A DNA stretch of 64,000 nt from Eutreptiella sp. 'Long Island Sound 2002'. Taxonomy: Eukaryota > Euglenozoa > Euglenophyceae > Eutreptiales > Eutreptiaceae. The DNA lies in contig OZ038384.1 in the NCBI GenBank assembly GCA_964036045.1, positions 58,067,355 to 58,131,354 on the forward strand, in the 5' to 3' direction. A model generated the notes under the pieces. It was not told where the DNA came from. It saw nothing but the letters and a program-made list of their open reading frames with translations, and searched no databases. This document shows, piece after piece, positions 20,666 to 31,689 of this stretch (position 1 is its first letter; every line of letters begins with the position of its first letter). The translations under genes and the position numbers were made by a program.

Positions 20666-21044
20666 ATTGATGCAAGCGGCGGTGGGTTCAGGCTGCACCA
20701 TTTGCTAATTGAATGTAGTGCACAGCATTCACCTGTATCCGCCACTATGTGGGTGGAGAAGAACTATACACCCGCACCATTATCACCACACAGTCCGCCG
20801 AGGACGGAGGGGAATAGGGTGTGTCTGCCGCAATGTATGGGGCCATGAGGCAACGGATACTGGGCTCGCATATGCCCCCGTGTCACAGGCGCATGGTCAT
20901 AACCACATTGTTCAGTGTTTTTCTCGCTGCACTGCAGCGCAGACCAGTTCTGTACCACACCAGGTGGTCGCTGACTGTGCTTTGGCTTTGGTCCTCTGGA
21001 CACTGAGGTCAGCTCGCACCCACCACCCTCCCACAGTGCCGGTT

Positions 21045-21440
21045 AGTCTCTAACCCTTGCCCTGCAGGTCGTGCTTATGCTGTCCCTGTCATGCACTTGC
21101 TCTCTGGCACATGAGGACGTGTCGTACCCGAACGTCGGGGACGCAAAGGCGCCTATGGTGGCGCAAAGGCGTCTCAACGTTTCAACAAAAGTTTTGGCAG
21201 CCGGACACTTCAACAGGTCATTGCTGTTTGCTGTATTGTGTGTGGCGCATACCTTTTCCGCACCACACCATGCGTGCACAAGCCGCCCACATTGTCATGT
21301 CTACCCGCTTCCAATACCCTCACATGGGCCGCATTCTCGCTGCCCTTGTCATGCTTCGGCTTGTCAACACGCAACGACGTGTCGCGCCTGTGCTCCAGGG
21401 GCGCAATGGCGCCCCGTTGTTTCACCATTAAACTGCTCTG
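21045..21440 (-). pseudogene. Unrecognised minus-strand coding-like remnant
   Basis: Two frames look natural: about 21440-21210 (DTSLRVDKPKHDKGSENAAH, GGLCTHGVVRKRYAPHTIQQ) and about 21235-21060 (NDLLKCPAAKTFVETLRRLC, GAFASPTFGYDTSSCAREQV). They abut with a shift and may belong to the same degraded gene as 20152-20515. The 475-residue plus-strand frame through here is antisense and crosses repeats, so it is not called. Confidence 0.3.
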
Positions 21441-21534
21441 TGCTGCCATGGCGTCCCATACACCCTGGTCAGCTCGAACCCACCACCCTCCCTTTGCGCC
21501 GGTTAGCCCCCGACTCTTGCTCTGTGGGTCTTTC

Positions 21535-21665
21535 TCCCACTCTCTCCCTCTCTCTCTCTCCTGCCCTCTCTCCTGCCCTCTCTCCTGCCCTCTCTCTCGC
21601 TCTCCTTCTCTCCGTTCCTTTCCCATTGCGCCCCGCTCTCTCTCTCTCTCCTCTCCGTTCCTCTC
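21535..21665. repeat. CT-rich microsatellite
   Basis: Runs of ctctctc with three tandem ctctcctgcc units at about 21560-21595 and a second ctctctctct stretch at about 21640. Confidence 0.85.
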
Positions 21666-22069
21666 CCACTGCGTCCCTGGCTATGTATGGGGGGGGGAGG
21701 GCCTGCACCCATGTGCATCATCCACCCACGGGGCGTCCCTATTCTCACACGGTCCGCGTAGGATTGAGGGGACCCGGGTGTGTCCGCCGCTATGTTAGTG
21801 TGGGGGGGGGGGGGGGGGTTGTACCCGCCTGCCCCATCCCCTCACGAGTGATCCCCATACTCACACGGTCCACCGAGGACCAAGGGGACCCAGGTGGGTC
21901 AACCGCTATGTGCGTGGGGGTAGGGACTTCACCCCCCTGCACCATCCCCCCTTGGGGCGTCCCTATCCCCACATGGTTCGCCCGGGAAAGGGACTCAGGT
22001 GTATCCACCGCTGTGCGTTGGGGGGTTGGGACTGCACCCGCTTCCACCGTCCCCCCATTGCAACACCTT

Positions 22070-22800
22070 TTTGAGCATGCGAGCTATCGGGTGAAGGAGA
22101 ACATTGGATACCATGCGGGGTTAGGAACCCCTCGCCTTTTTTTTCCGAAATTGCTTTCGGGGGAGCGGGGATCAAGATGGTTTTTGGATGCATGTATGCC
22201 AACTCCCCATTGCTATACCATGTGCCTTGCTTGGTGTTTAGGTCCATGCACAAAATGGCAGATGGGGACCCACATATGGGATGCCCAATGGAATGCTTGG
22301 TTCAAATTGACGGTAATCAATGAGGATGGATGTTTTTTTTTTGTGAGTGTGTCCGGTGCTCCTTGCTTCACTTTCATGTGGATGCCACTACCCCTGGGAA
22401 TCAGGGCCCCCTCTTCATTGGTGGGACCCATTTTGTCAACCAACGAAACAAGGTCCCCCCTTTTTTTGGGGGGGGGGCATTTTGTCAACCAGTCATAGGT
22501 CAACATACCCCTTAAACCCCTCCCCCAGGGAGTTGCTTGAGCGGAGGGGGGAGGGGGGAGGGGGTCCAAGGGAGGGGGGGGCACGCCCCCCCCTGCCGGA
22601 ATGAACCATATCGACCAAGAATTGCAAAAATGCACCACATTGACCCATTCAGTGTATACATTTGTGATAATGTCGGAACACGGGTAATCAAATCATCTTT
22701 TTGGGTCCATACGTTGTGCCCTCACCTGAACACCACCAGGCAACACAAACAGGAAACACGGTGGAATGCTCATTGTTATCAAATTGTTTGCTGAAGGTCA
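22070..22800. other. No gene recognised
   Basis: T-, G- and C-runs (22140, 22330, 22460-22490) and GGA-rich low-complexity DNA at 22530-22590. No protein-like frame longer than a few dozen residues. Confidence 0.5.
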
Positions 22801-22801
22801 A

Positions 22802-23240
22802 TCAAAGTTGGACTTGCATGAGCAAAAACTCATGCGGCAAGCAGCGCACCTCGCGGTCTTGGCCTGCCTTTACGGCTGCTTGTGTTATAAACTCATGCAG
22901 AGTTGCCATTGGAGTGTTCAGAAACAGTGTGGAACACACTTTCTGTGCCACATTATGCGCCTCTTGCCTTTTCTTCCCGGTCCATCTATCTTGGAAACGA
23001 AAATAGAGGATCGCGTTTACAACGTCGGGGCGTTTTACGCGGGGACACGGTTGGACCGGGGTGCCGAAGAAAACACTTATGGGACGCTGGGACATGGTGT
23101 CTGCAAAAGAGGGAAGAAAGGATACAGTGGAGTGACCAAAGAACCTTGCTATAAGTGCGCCGAAGGCGCGAGAGGAAAAAATTGGCCCAAACGAAAAAAA
23201 CGTTCCAAGACCCTCTTTCTCAGGTGAATTAGAGTGGAGG
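22802..23240 (-). CDS. Unrecognised exon-like segment
   Basis: The minus frame from about 23240 to TGA 22802 reads naturally in its C-terminal half: KRPDVVNAILYFRFQDRWTG, KKRQEAHNVAQKVCSTLFLN, TPMATLHEFITQAAVKAGQD, REVRCLPHEFLLMQ. Upstream it runs into G-rich low-complexity DNA, so the start is unknown. The overlapping 153-residue plus-strand frame (22766-23227) is Cys/Lys-rich and looks like the antisense shadow. No domain is recognised. Confidence 0.4.
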
Positions 23241-23244
23241 GGGG

Positions 23245-24400
23245 AGGGGGGGGAAGGGTCCACGGGAGGGAGGGAGGGAGGTGGTCCTAGGGGGAGCACC
23301 CCCCCCTGCGGGAAGAAAATGGAAGCAACACCCTGCCCCTCCCCCCCTCTTTTGACCCCTTCCCCGAATCTCCGTTAAACAACCAGCCTCAAGGAAAGAA
23401 ACACAAAGAACAAACCCAGAGTGCCACTGAGATTGCGTTTAGAGATCTAATGGCCCATTTGACATTAACCATCGGACCTTTATGGACCATCATCCCTTGA
23501 CCCCTTAGACCCCCCCCCACCAATCCACAACCTCCCCCGGCGGTATAGCAGACCTTTGCACACCCTACCCCCCCCCCATCGAGCCGCCAAATTTGCCCCC
23601 CCCCCCCCATAAGAGTTCTGTTCCGGTCGGCCCAAATTTAAGCCACCGCAAAGCGAGGGTGCTGGCCGTGGGCTGGCCCCCCATTGGGGGCCACGTAACA
23701 CGTTTTGCTGCCCCCCCCACCGCAAACCAGGCTACACCGGAGGAAGAGACCGGGTGGCAAACCCCCCCGCGAGGGGAAGGGCGCGCTCAAGCGGGGCACG
23801 GGCGCCGGCGCACGGGGGCGGGGGAGAGCAAAAGAGAGGCCCTCCTGTGGGGGCGGGTGCGGGCGTCGGCGATGGAAGGTGCGGAGGGCCACTGCCCTGG
23901 TTGCGCTCCCTTGCGGCCGCCCGTTTATGTTGTCTTCTCGTCCGCCCGCCGGCTTGGTCGACGACGGACGCTCCTGTGTTGCCCCAGTGGCCGAAGCACG
24001 GGGTTGGTGGCGCCTACCCCATCCTTGCCTTCATTGTCGCGGCGGTATGTTACATCCCTACCACCCCGTACTGTATGAAAGAGGGCGCCCTGCTTGACTT
24101 ACTACGCTCATCCACGAGTTCAGGCACCACCCCAATCCGCTGCACGCATGGCGGCCATTGATCTGGGGGTGGGAGCACCTGTATGTGTGATGCATCATTT
24201 GTTGTGTGATGCCGTGTGTTTTTTTTTTGTGCCGTGTGTCTGTATGTCTGTATGTCGATGGATAGGTGGATGGGGCCACGTCCTCATAGTTTGGTATCTA
24301 GCGTACGCAGTTGTCCAAGTAGGGTTTAAACCGGTCCCATGGGTAGAAATTGCAAAGGGTCCGCCCCCATGTCTGTCTTGTTGAAGGCCATGGTTGCCCA
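23245..24400. other. Low-complexity, G/C-run-rich stretch
   Basis: GGA runs (23235-23290), C runs (23505-23620, 23710) and GC-rich ORFs at 23600-24080 open in several frames. Nothing can be assigned. Confidence 0.45.
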
Positions 24401-24466
24401 AAACCTACTTGGTGTCATAGGAGGGCCCAAAGCACGTACCGTGCATAGGCGTGTCGCACGCCCCAT

Positions 24467-25330
24467 ATGTCCAATGACACCGGCGGACGGTGCCTTGGTC
24501 TTTGGCTGTACATAGCCCAAAAGCCTCATGCCACCGGTATAAAATTATCCCTCCTCGCGGACAACACCGGGGGTTACCTTGTGGACTTCTACTTCCCCGC
24601 CGGACGCAAAGGCATAGTCCGGCAGCTTGGGTCGTGTGCACAGACTTTTGATGCCAAGAGCATGGTCAACCTTCGGACACGACTCATTCCACCGTCGACC
24701 GTGTTCGTGACCGAGAGCTTCTTCAGTAGCCATGGCAGGGCACAAGAACTCAGGGGCTGTGGGCGTCCTTTCTTGATGCTCTCCAAGAAGGACAAGTGCG
24801 ATGCTATGCTAGCACATGCAAAGCACCACAAGCAAGAGGCCGGTTGTGCCCCGACAATTGCCAAAGGCAGCTATGAGCTGTGAGTCTACAAAAATCCAAA
24901 GGTGGGGCAAAAACCACCCAAAATTGTCCCCTTCTTTACCAAGTGTTGGTATGGGGTCGATGAACCGGCCAAGGATCGGAGGGGAAACAACCTCTCCGCC
25001 GTGGTGGCAAAGTACCGCAACGTATCACGTGCCGTTGACTGGGATAACCAAATGGCAATGCAAATGCGTAGGATGGGTGGCCAAATGACACAGAGCAATG
25101 TTGTGCGTGTCTTCACCTACGTGCCTTCATGTTGCGGTACGCAGCCGGGAATGCCTTTGCCACGCGCAAGGCATTCGGATTGATTGACGAGAAGACCATG
25201 TGGGCGTTCCAATGGGGTATCCTCAACCGCTAGTACTTCGCGGGACCGGACTTTGGTACGCCGCGGCTGTGGCCGGGCCGTGCGTTCCACGCTCCGGCCC
25301 GGATTGCCCACCGCAAGCTCTGCACAACTG
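24467..25330 (+). pseudogene. piggyBac-like transposase, C-terminal two thirds
   Basis: Reading frame KPHATGIKLSLLADNTGGYL then VDFYFPAGRKG matches the piggyBac (DDE_Tnp_1_7) KP..GIK...L.....GY core. VFVTESFFSSHGRAQEL aligns with the DxFFTS block, with Glu where the second catalytic Asp is expected. TGA at 24881 interrupts the frame. The next segment holds RNVSRAVDWDNQMAMQMRRM, equivalent to the MGGVDxxDQ region. At 25231 a TAG interrupts ILNR/YFAGPDFG. The N-terminal domain is absent. The protein would have cut and pasted the element at TTAA sites; this copy is dead. Confidence 0.65.
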
Positions 25331-25864
25331 CGGTAAGGGCTAGGGGGGTGTGCCCGGGTAAGAAGCGGTTTGGGAAGGCTCTAGGACATGGTGGGGCAGA
25401 GTATGGCGTAAGACCGCGATGACAGTGACAAGGAGTGGGATGAGTGGGTGCATTAGGGGTATGGCAACAGGGGGATAGTGGGCAGCGTACACTAGCGGTG
25501 TGTTGGTACTTGATGTGTGTGCATGGGGGCGCTTGCCGCTTCTGCGCCATGTGGCCTTGCGTGGCTGGGCACCTAGGCCGCACAACATCCCGTCTCCTCT
25601 ATAGGCAACCCCTTGTTGTGCGCATCCCCCCCCCCCCCCGCAAGAGAGGGAGGCCCTCCCGTGGGTGGGGGGAATGGCATGGCAACGGCTCGTGAACCCG
25701 TGCATGCTATAGTAGGGAAGGCTGCCGTTGGGGCAACGGGCCCAGGAGGATAGTGGGCGTGGGACATGGGTCACGTGGAAAAAAGAGGCAAGAACAGGCA
25801 AGGAGAACCAAGGGGAAGAAGAGAAAGAAGCAAAAGAACAAGAAGAAGCGAAAGAGGGGGAAAG

Positions 25865-25930
25865 GGGAAAGAAAAGGAAGAAGGGCAAGAAGAGGAAGAA
25901 GGGCAAGAAGAGGAAGAAGGGAAAGAAACG
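25865..25930. repeat. aagaagaggaagaagggc minisatellite
   Basis: About three to four copies of an 18-base unit (aagaagaggaagaagggc) follow a longer AAG/GAA-rich stretch from 25780. The Lys/Arg-rich ORFs here are products of this composition. Confidence 0.85.
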
Positions 25931-25957
25931 AATGTCTAGGACAGATAAAACGTCGTC

Positions 25958-27265
25958 ATGGCCTCCAAAGACAAGCCCAGGGACGGCATGCACAACGCCC
26001 AGAACGCTCTCCCAAGCATGTTTTCCATTTCTGCACGGCACACGAAAATGCCTCCTTTGGACAGACTATCGGAGGGCCTGCCACCACGGGCGCACTATGC
26101 TGCTCACATGGCGCAGCTAATCTAGCCTGAGTGATGGTTGGACTCAACGTAGATGAAGTTTGGGATTACATCTTCAAACCGATCTACAGGCTACCATGCG
26201 CAATCTTGGTTGAACGGCACGAGATGGCACTCATTCCATAAATTGAGAAGTACGTTGTGCGTGTTTTGCGTTGTGGCTCCTTGCGTTGTGTGTGTTCCTC
26301 GTGCTAGCTCTAATTGTTGTACCTGTCGCACCCAGCATGGCACATGTGCAACACAACCATGTCATTACATGTCACTACATGGTTCAACCTATGTTGCAGG
26401 TACACTTCATTCTTGGCATCATCGGGCATGGTGCGCTCGGTGCACGTTAGTGGTATTTGGGACAAGAACCATCTTCCAAGTAACAAGTACATGAGGTCCC
26501 TCTTTCCACGGTCCAAGTAGTGCGGTTTACAAACGTTACTACAGATGGATGTAACGGACTTGTCTGAGGAGTACAACTCCGCTTGGAGTGCGGCATGGGA
26601 GATCGGGGGGCGAGGGGGCGTGTGGTCGCCTTCATGCCTAAGTAACCCCCCTTTTTATGTCCCGACCTGCGCTTGTAGAGTGCCCGTGTTTCCACCATGT
26701 CCAAATGCCCTTACGCCATGGGTTGGGTCAAGGCTGCCGAAGACCAACCGGCACACGTGGCTGTTTCCTTCCGAAGGGTAAGACGTTCCACGACACTGCC
26801 ATGGTCACCAACTCTGTCGTGACTTGGGCCCTAGGCAAGACTATAGGCCACATGCACATCACCAAGCCCATCCTTCTATGTGGTGTCCGACCTTATTGCA
26901 GAGACGATGCGCCACAACGCGAAAATCACCGCCGTCCACCTCCGGCCCACACGGGGGGAGAACGACTCCCTTGTTGAGTCTTTGGTCACCCGCATGCAAC
27001 CAGCCCCACATCCACACCGACTACATGGCCGCTGAACCAAAGACCCAATGGATGCCGATCTTGCTAGGAGCCTCCACTTCACTTGCACCAAACCCAAACC
27101 CTCGACTTTCAATGAGAAGCGCCGGTACAAGGACCTAACCGAGAAGAACCAATTCCTCTTCAGCCCATGCCAATCGGGCGATGAGACCCTCCGCATCTAT
27201 TCACTTCCTAGTTGCTCACAATGGGAGTGGGACGACAACGGCCCCGGATTGACCGTGCCAAGTAC
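25958..27265 (+). pseudogene. Second piggyBac-like transposase, N-terminal part and beyond
   Basis: From ATG 25958 a frame reads MASKDKPRDGMHNAQNALPS. From about 26133 another reads VDEVWDYIFKPIYRLPCAIL with TAA at 26239. After a probable intron ending ctatgttgcag (about 26399), GMVRSVHVSGIWDKNHLPSN fits the piggyBac N-terminal pattern, and VTDLSEEYNSAWSAAWEIGG resembles the block before the first catalytic Asp; TAG at 26518 lies between them. Later pieces (SDLIAETMRHNAKITAVHLR; SLHFTCTKPKPSTFNEKRRY) are coding-like but unassigned. It is a different copy from 24467-25330, since the order is N-terminal after C-terminal. Confidence 0.45.
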
Positions 27266-27267
27266 CT

Positions 27268-28060
27268 ATGGGGGAATCTTTGCACTGCGCGCGCACTGCA
27301 CGCTACTTTTAGACTATGTTCCCCCCGAAGAGCCTCCAAGCACACCCCTTGGAAACGCCCTTAGAATTAAGTGACCCAAACTGCCACAGCTCAAGAAAGT
27401 TGCAAACTACCTTCCCTTCACATAACACACATCATGCACAACTGGAAAAGCCATGAACAGCGCATTGGTCGCAACCCTCAAGAACATACAACTGTCTTTG
27501 TGTTCCATTGTCAACAAAGTACACATTGAGAACACGCAACTTGTGTGCACAACAATACACAGTTGCAAAATCAAAGTAAAGTCATATTGTCACACGTGTG
27601 TGCGTCAATGCAATCCGTACAATATTGCAGTTCACACTTGTCACACATGGACATCTTTTCATGGTCAGACTTGGTGCAACAAAGGGCACAAACAAGGGCG
27701 GAAATGCTACGTCACCCCTGCATTCTCGGGGGTCCCCAAACAAAGGGCGACAAAATCAGAAGTCAAAGTCTGCGCTAAGGGTCACCATGATGCTCCTAGA
27801 ATCAAAGCGTGGATTCAAAGATTGTCCCGGTTTCCTCAATGGCACCGGAAGGTTGGGGCCCAAAAGAGGGCGGAAATGCTACGTCACCCCTGCATTCTCG
27901 GGGGTCCCCAAATAAAGGGGGACAAAATCAGAAGTCAAAACCTCCGCTAGGGGTCACCATGATGCCCCTAGGGGCCCCTAGTATCTCAAAGTATGGGTCT
28001 CTAGTACGGCCAGACGTCCAAATAGTTGCACTGCGCGCGCACTGCGCTTAAGGCGCCCCC
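27268..28060. repeat. LTR-like direct repeat, left copy
   Basis: The first 190 bp (TGGGGGAATCTTTGCACTGC onward, through tgcacaactggaaa) and the last 110 bp (agtatctcaaagtatgggtc through gcgccccctatg) match 36672-36862 and about 37325-37410 in the same order and orientation, more than 90% by eye. The middle differs. Two monomers of the 102-bp satellite lie inside at about 27695-27765 and 27870-27945. No primer-binding site or polypurine tract is evident. Confidence 0.6.
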
Positions 28061-28357
28061 TATGGGGCCAATGGGCTTCTCGCCCTTGCCGTCACTTCCA
28101 CCCCGCTCTTCGTTGCGCACCATGACCCACTGTGGGAGTTTGTGGTTGACAGCCCCTAAGGCATGAACAACGCCTCCAACTGGGTTTCCACCACACAGCA
28201 TCTGTTGCAGCGCAACTTCTGGGCACCACATGGGGGTGTTTGTGCACAATGGGCACACAGCACGGGCACAGCATGCAGAGCGCGCACATTATAGGAATAA
28301 GTTGGGGATTCTTTGCTACTATTGACAATATTCTTTCCTCTCTGGACCATACTACAC

Positions 28358-28890
28358 TCAACCCGATGTTTGACACAAACCCACAATCATGGGCGGGACC
28401 CATCCAAATGTCTCAAGTAACCTTCCAATGCCATAGACGCGCAAATTGGTTGAGCGGTAGTGTTGCGCTCCTTCTCGTTCTGACGGGAGTGTGCCGTAGT
28501 CTGATCTGGCCCTCTTTTGGGCCGCGGCTTTGATGTCGAGGGTGAAGGTGATCTGCCCCATGAGCGCAAATGCCCCAACCCCGGTGCCGGTTGCGAATGT
28601 AACGTCCGCTGCGCGGGTACAGATGGACTACTGGCGGTCAAAGTGGAGGGGTACCGTGCCGGCCAGCTTGCCGCGCGTGGTTGTGACACCGACGTAAGTG
28701 GTGTATTCGACCACCGTGATGGCGGGGGATCGCGCCGCTTAGCCTCTAGCGATGCGAGGAGACTCCGGCAAGGCTGACTGGGAGAGGGTGGCGGTGATGG
28801 TGACCGCACCCAGTACTCCCTGACCTCATTGTTATTGATACTAAGCACTACTGTGCAACTTGGGTTGGTACTGTACAAACTTTGTGCACA
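28358..28890 (-). pseudogene. Unrecognised strand-rich protein fragment
   Basis: The minus frame ending at TGA 28358 reads AITVVEYTTYVGVTTTRGKL, then AGTVPLHFDRQ, TAG at 28628, SICTRAADVTFATGTGVGAF, then ALMGQITFTLDIKAAAQKRA. TAA at 28739 interrupts it upstream, and a shifted frame (VVLSINNNEVREYW, about 28860) probably precedes it. The alternating hydrophobic pattern predicts beta structure, as in a capsid- or receptor-like protein. That is inference only; no motif identifies it. Confidence 0.35.
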
Positions 28891-28959
28891 GCGCGCGCAC
28901 ACGGCGCGCAATACGTCCCCCATGAGGTACAGGACACGAGGAGGCATTGGGAATCGCAA

Positions 28960-29290
28960 AGGACCGTTGGGCCGGCATCGTCAACCACAACCGCCCAGCT
29001 GCTGGCCGAACTGAGGACCCAACGGACCGCAAGATGGTGTGGGGGAAGTTAAAGGACATGTCAAGCATCTGGAAGGGGTGGTGGGGGAGTGGAAGGGGGT
29101 TGCACAGAACACACACGGGGGAGGGTTGGCAGGGTGGCGGACCAATAGAACGGCAGATTGCATGATGCCAGCTCTGCGCATCGGCCATAGGATCTACTCT
29201 CGGGATGAGATTTGCATAGACACCCGACACACTAAAGTGGGCAAATTGTGATCCCCTCCGGAAGGTGTGAACACATTTTGCCTACCCTCC
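28960..29290. other. No gene recognised
   Basis: Short ORFs only. A gcgcgcgcac-rich word near 28890 is an inverted relative of the gcactgcgcgcgcactgcg words in the LTR-like repeats. Confidence 0.4.
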
Positions 29291-29297
29291 CCCCCCC

Positions 29298-29924
29298 TTG
29301 TCCTCCCCCCCAAGGAATGTGCCCCACCACACCCCCCTACCCCCGGGGGGCGGTTGCCAAGTGACGGCCCCACCCCATCCCGTGGGGAAACCGCACTATC
29401 ACAGTATACATACACTATGGGGCACAGAAATTGCAGCGGAAAACGAAATAACAAAGCATCCAACAACTTTCGCCACAGTAGGTGCCACTGTAGAGCGGGT
29501 GAATATCATTACATGTGTCCCAGAGGTAAACATGGTGGTGCTATCAGGTTCCACTTCAGAGAAAGAGATTCAAAGTGTAGTGCAGAAGTACAGGGGATAC
29601 AAGTTGCAGTGCCTCACAACACATTCACAAGCTTCAGCGTGCAGCCCGCAGGGGAAACCCTTGGTGTAGCACCTGATGAGCGCAAAAAAAATACTGCTAC
29701 TTCAGCTAATTTCCAGGAAAGGTCAGACCCATGATCTCCAGCACAGTGAAGGACCAGGACGAATCGACAAATAGCAGCACAAACAATGTCAGTTGTCTGC
29801 TTGCGGCTGGGGTTAGACTGCCCACCTGGGGGCACTCGCCTCATCCAGCACTGCAGCCTGCCAACCGGTGAGAACAGAGACACAGAGAGGGACAAATCAT
29901 CGGAGCACACTGTTCCGTGGTTGA
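29298..29924 (+). pseudogene. Unrecognised coding frame with three in-frame TAG codons
   Basis: One plus frame stays open except for TAG at 29667, 29772 and 29814, and ends at TGA 29922. From about 29390 it reads like protein: FATVGATVERVNIITCVPEV, NMVVLSGSTSEKEIQSVVQK, YRGYKLQCLTTH. The codons after the first TAG continue naturally (HLMSAKKILLLQLISRKGQT). The last 35 residues are Thr/Ser/Gly-rich. No family is recognised. If TAG is sense, the frame is an intact exon of about 180 coding-like residues. Confidence 0.4.
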
Positions 29925-29929
29925 GACAC

Positions 29930-30340
29930 ACACTGCACAGGTGATAACAAACAAAATAATTCCTTTATTCCCGCACAAACACAAACAAACAACAGCCAAG
30001 TGACGGTCAACCCCATCCGCGGTTCAAGGGGGTGGTATATTGCCAGGAATTAAGCTGAAACAATGAACCAGTGGTGCTGGCCACCAATGGTTATGGGGGC
30101 ACAATGGATGGTCGGTACTGATCGACTGAATGGACCCGCCATAGCCACTTTCAACAGTTAGTTCAATCGTTTCCAACAGAAGTCAAAGCAACAAAGCACA
30201 GAGCAACCGCTATGCATACCACAGCCCTTTTACCTGAAACCGCTTTCCCTCTACGGCTGGACTCCTGGTCAGACTCACACAAGCCTCCACTGTCCACATT
30301 GGATCCCCTGAAGGTACTTACCCCCCCTTGAATAGTACCT
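29930..30340. other. No gene recognised
   Basis: Moderately AT-rich, no protein-like frame. Confidence 0.45.
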
Positions 30341-31080
30341 GCCTGTGTGCGACGGCATCCTCACATCCCCAAAATGCCAAGGGAACACAAACACCAGGGG
30401 ATACGAACCACAAAAAGACCTGAAAACTGCCTGTTGAGATGCATGTTCAGCTCTACTGAGAGACAGGCTCTCTGTGCCACTTTATTTTTGGCCAACCTCA
30501 GGCCTGACAGGCTTTTTCAAGCACTGCAAGACAAGCACATCATCGGCCATAGTGGGGGACTGCGCCCACTTCGGGGGGCTAGATTCACCAGTGAGCTGCA
30601 CAGCCCCTGGCTCATCAGCGGGAGGGGGTGATATGGGCAGAGAAAGGTCCAACTTCAACTGCATCTTCTTCCTGGGGTGCCTTCTCTCCGACTGGTTGGC
30701 GGTTGAGGGAGCTGGAGTGGGTTGTGGGGATGTTCACACACAATATCCATGCTATAGGAGCACAGTCATGTGTCACCACAGCACCAGAGCGCTCATATGT
30801 GATGGAGCGGTAGTCAACACCACGCTGTGAGGAACCCAGAATCTTGGCAAGCACAACACTGCCCCATGCACGTTGGAAATTGACAACAGAACCAGGTGAG
30901 TGCGTGTCAATAAGATCCACATCCATGGCTGAAATTGCAAAAAATTAAATACAGGGCACAGAGTAGTGTACCAATACAACTACTACCTTGTCCAACCAGC
31001 AAACACACAAGCTCAATATCCAACCTTCCAAGTAAATTTGGAAAATTGCAAAGGATGATTCCCTCGCCCCCCCCCCCGGA
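30340..31080. repeat. Copy 2 of the dispersed element shared with 16.0-17.2 kb
   Basis: It shares with the first copy the gcgacggcatcctcac-type block, the ggctgaaattgcaaaaaa splice-acceptor block, the ccaaccagcaaacacac and agctcaatatccaacctt blocks and the terminal C run. The order is the same as in the first copy, so both copies have the same orientation. Confidence 0.55.
30615..30928 (-). CDS. Exon of the copy-2 element, unrecognised
   Basis: The same 3' splice site as at 16659 (tttgcaatttcag) precedes base 30928. ATG at 30926 opens a frame MDVDLIDTHSPGSVVNFQRA, WGSVVLAKILGSSQRGVDYR, SITYERSGAVVTHDCAPIAW, ending at a stop at 30615. The WGSVVLAK stretch weakly resembles WGLANVLA in the copy-1 exon. 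The function is unknown; conservation of the acceptor suggests a spliced element gene. Confidence 0.45.
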
Positions 31081-31329
31081 TTCCTACGAAAGGGCGGTTG
31101 CTATTCAAGGTGTGTGTGTGGGGGGGGGGGGGGGGGGCTTGAACAGGCCTGAGTGGAGGGAAAAAACTCAAACTGGTTGCGGAGCTCCTGCAGACCCAAC
31201 TAATCCCACAATGGCTGCGATTGATCTTGCCCCATGACTTGAGTATGTGCTCATTACGGTACAGGATTGCCTACAGCACCTCTTTTACCTCACGAAATTT
31301 TCTGCCTTGCGAGTAACAATATGCGACGC

Positions 31330-31560
31330 TGGAAATGGTGAAAAATGTATGCCATGCACAAAAAAATCGTCTAGTCGCGTAAATTTTTTTTGCGGTAAAT
31401 GCGTGTAATGTTTTTTTTGCGGTACGTTGTGTAAATTATCAAAAAGAATTGATTTCTTTTTGGCGGTAAGTGTGTGTGATTTTTTTTTGCGGTAAGTCGT
31501 GTAAATGATAGGAAAAATTGAAAAATTGGAAGAAATGCAACTTTTGCAATACATGTGCAA
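31330..31560 (-). repeat. T-rich tandem module (tttttttgcggtaaatgcgtgtaa)
   Basis: Four to five copies of a unit of roughly 45 bp, written on the plus strand as ttttttttgcggtaa-tgcgtgtaa with variable linkers. The same module lies at 42800-43140. Both copies sit on the same side of 102-bp satellite DNA once orientation is taken into account. Confidence 0.75.
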
Positions 31561-31689
31561 TCTGTACAGCTGCCGGTTCTGTGGGCCACCATAGCGACCT
31601 TAACGATGGGGCGCTGAGTCCACAAAGCACATAGTACTCTGCGTGGCCACCAATTAGTTGGGAGTCGGCCAACATAACATGGGTTCACA

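Larger units (their letters stand above)
19880..22065. repeat. Dispersed and tandem ~105-bp repeat family
   Basis: A unit containing ccaaggggacccgggtgtgtccgccgctatgtg-like sequence and gcaccatccccccatggggcgtccctatc-like sequence occurs at about 19888-20035 (two units), 20740-20845 (one) and 21680-22060 (four), with a piece at 18584-18622. Spacing is 105-115 bp. A run of 18 G lies at about 21788-21805 in the last cluster. It is probably a mobile satellite; the open frames through it are by-products. Confidence 0.8.

Noticed and set aside
21071-22498. 475-residue plus-strand ORF
   Set aside because: Runs through CT microsatellite and ~105-bp repeats, with Pro/Ser low complexity and no domain.
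25728-26130. Lys/Arg-rich ORFs that look like a basic nuclear protein
   Set aside because: Produced by the 18-base purine minisatellite; the coding-like signal after 25958 is in another frame.
29390-29669. TATA-binding-protein-like match of the MVVLSGSTSEKEI stretch
   Set aside because: Resemblance covers only a few residues and lacks the repeat structure of TBP.
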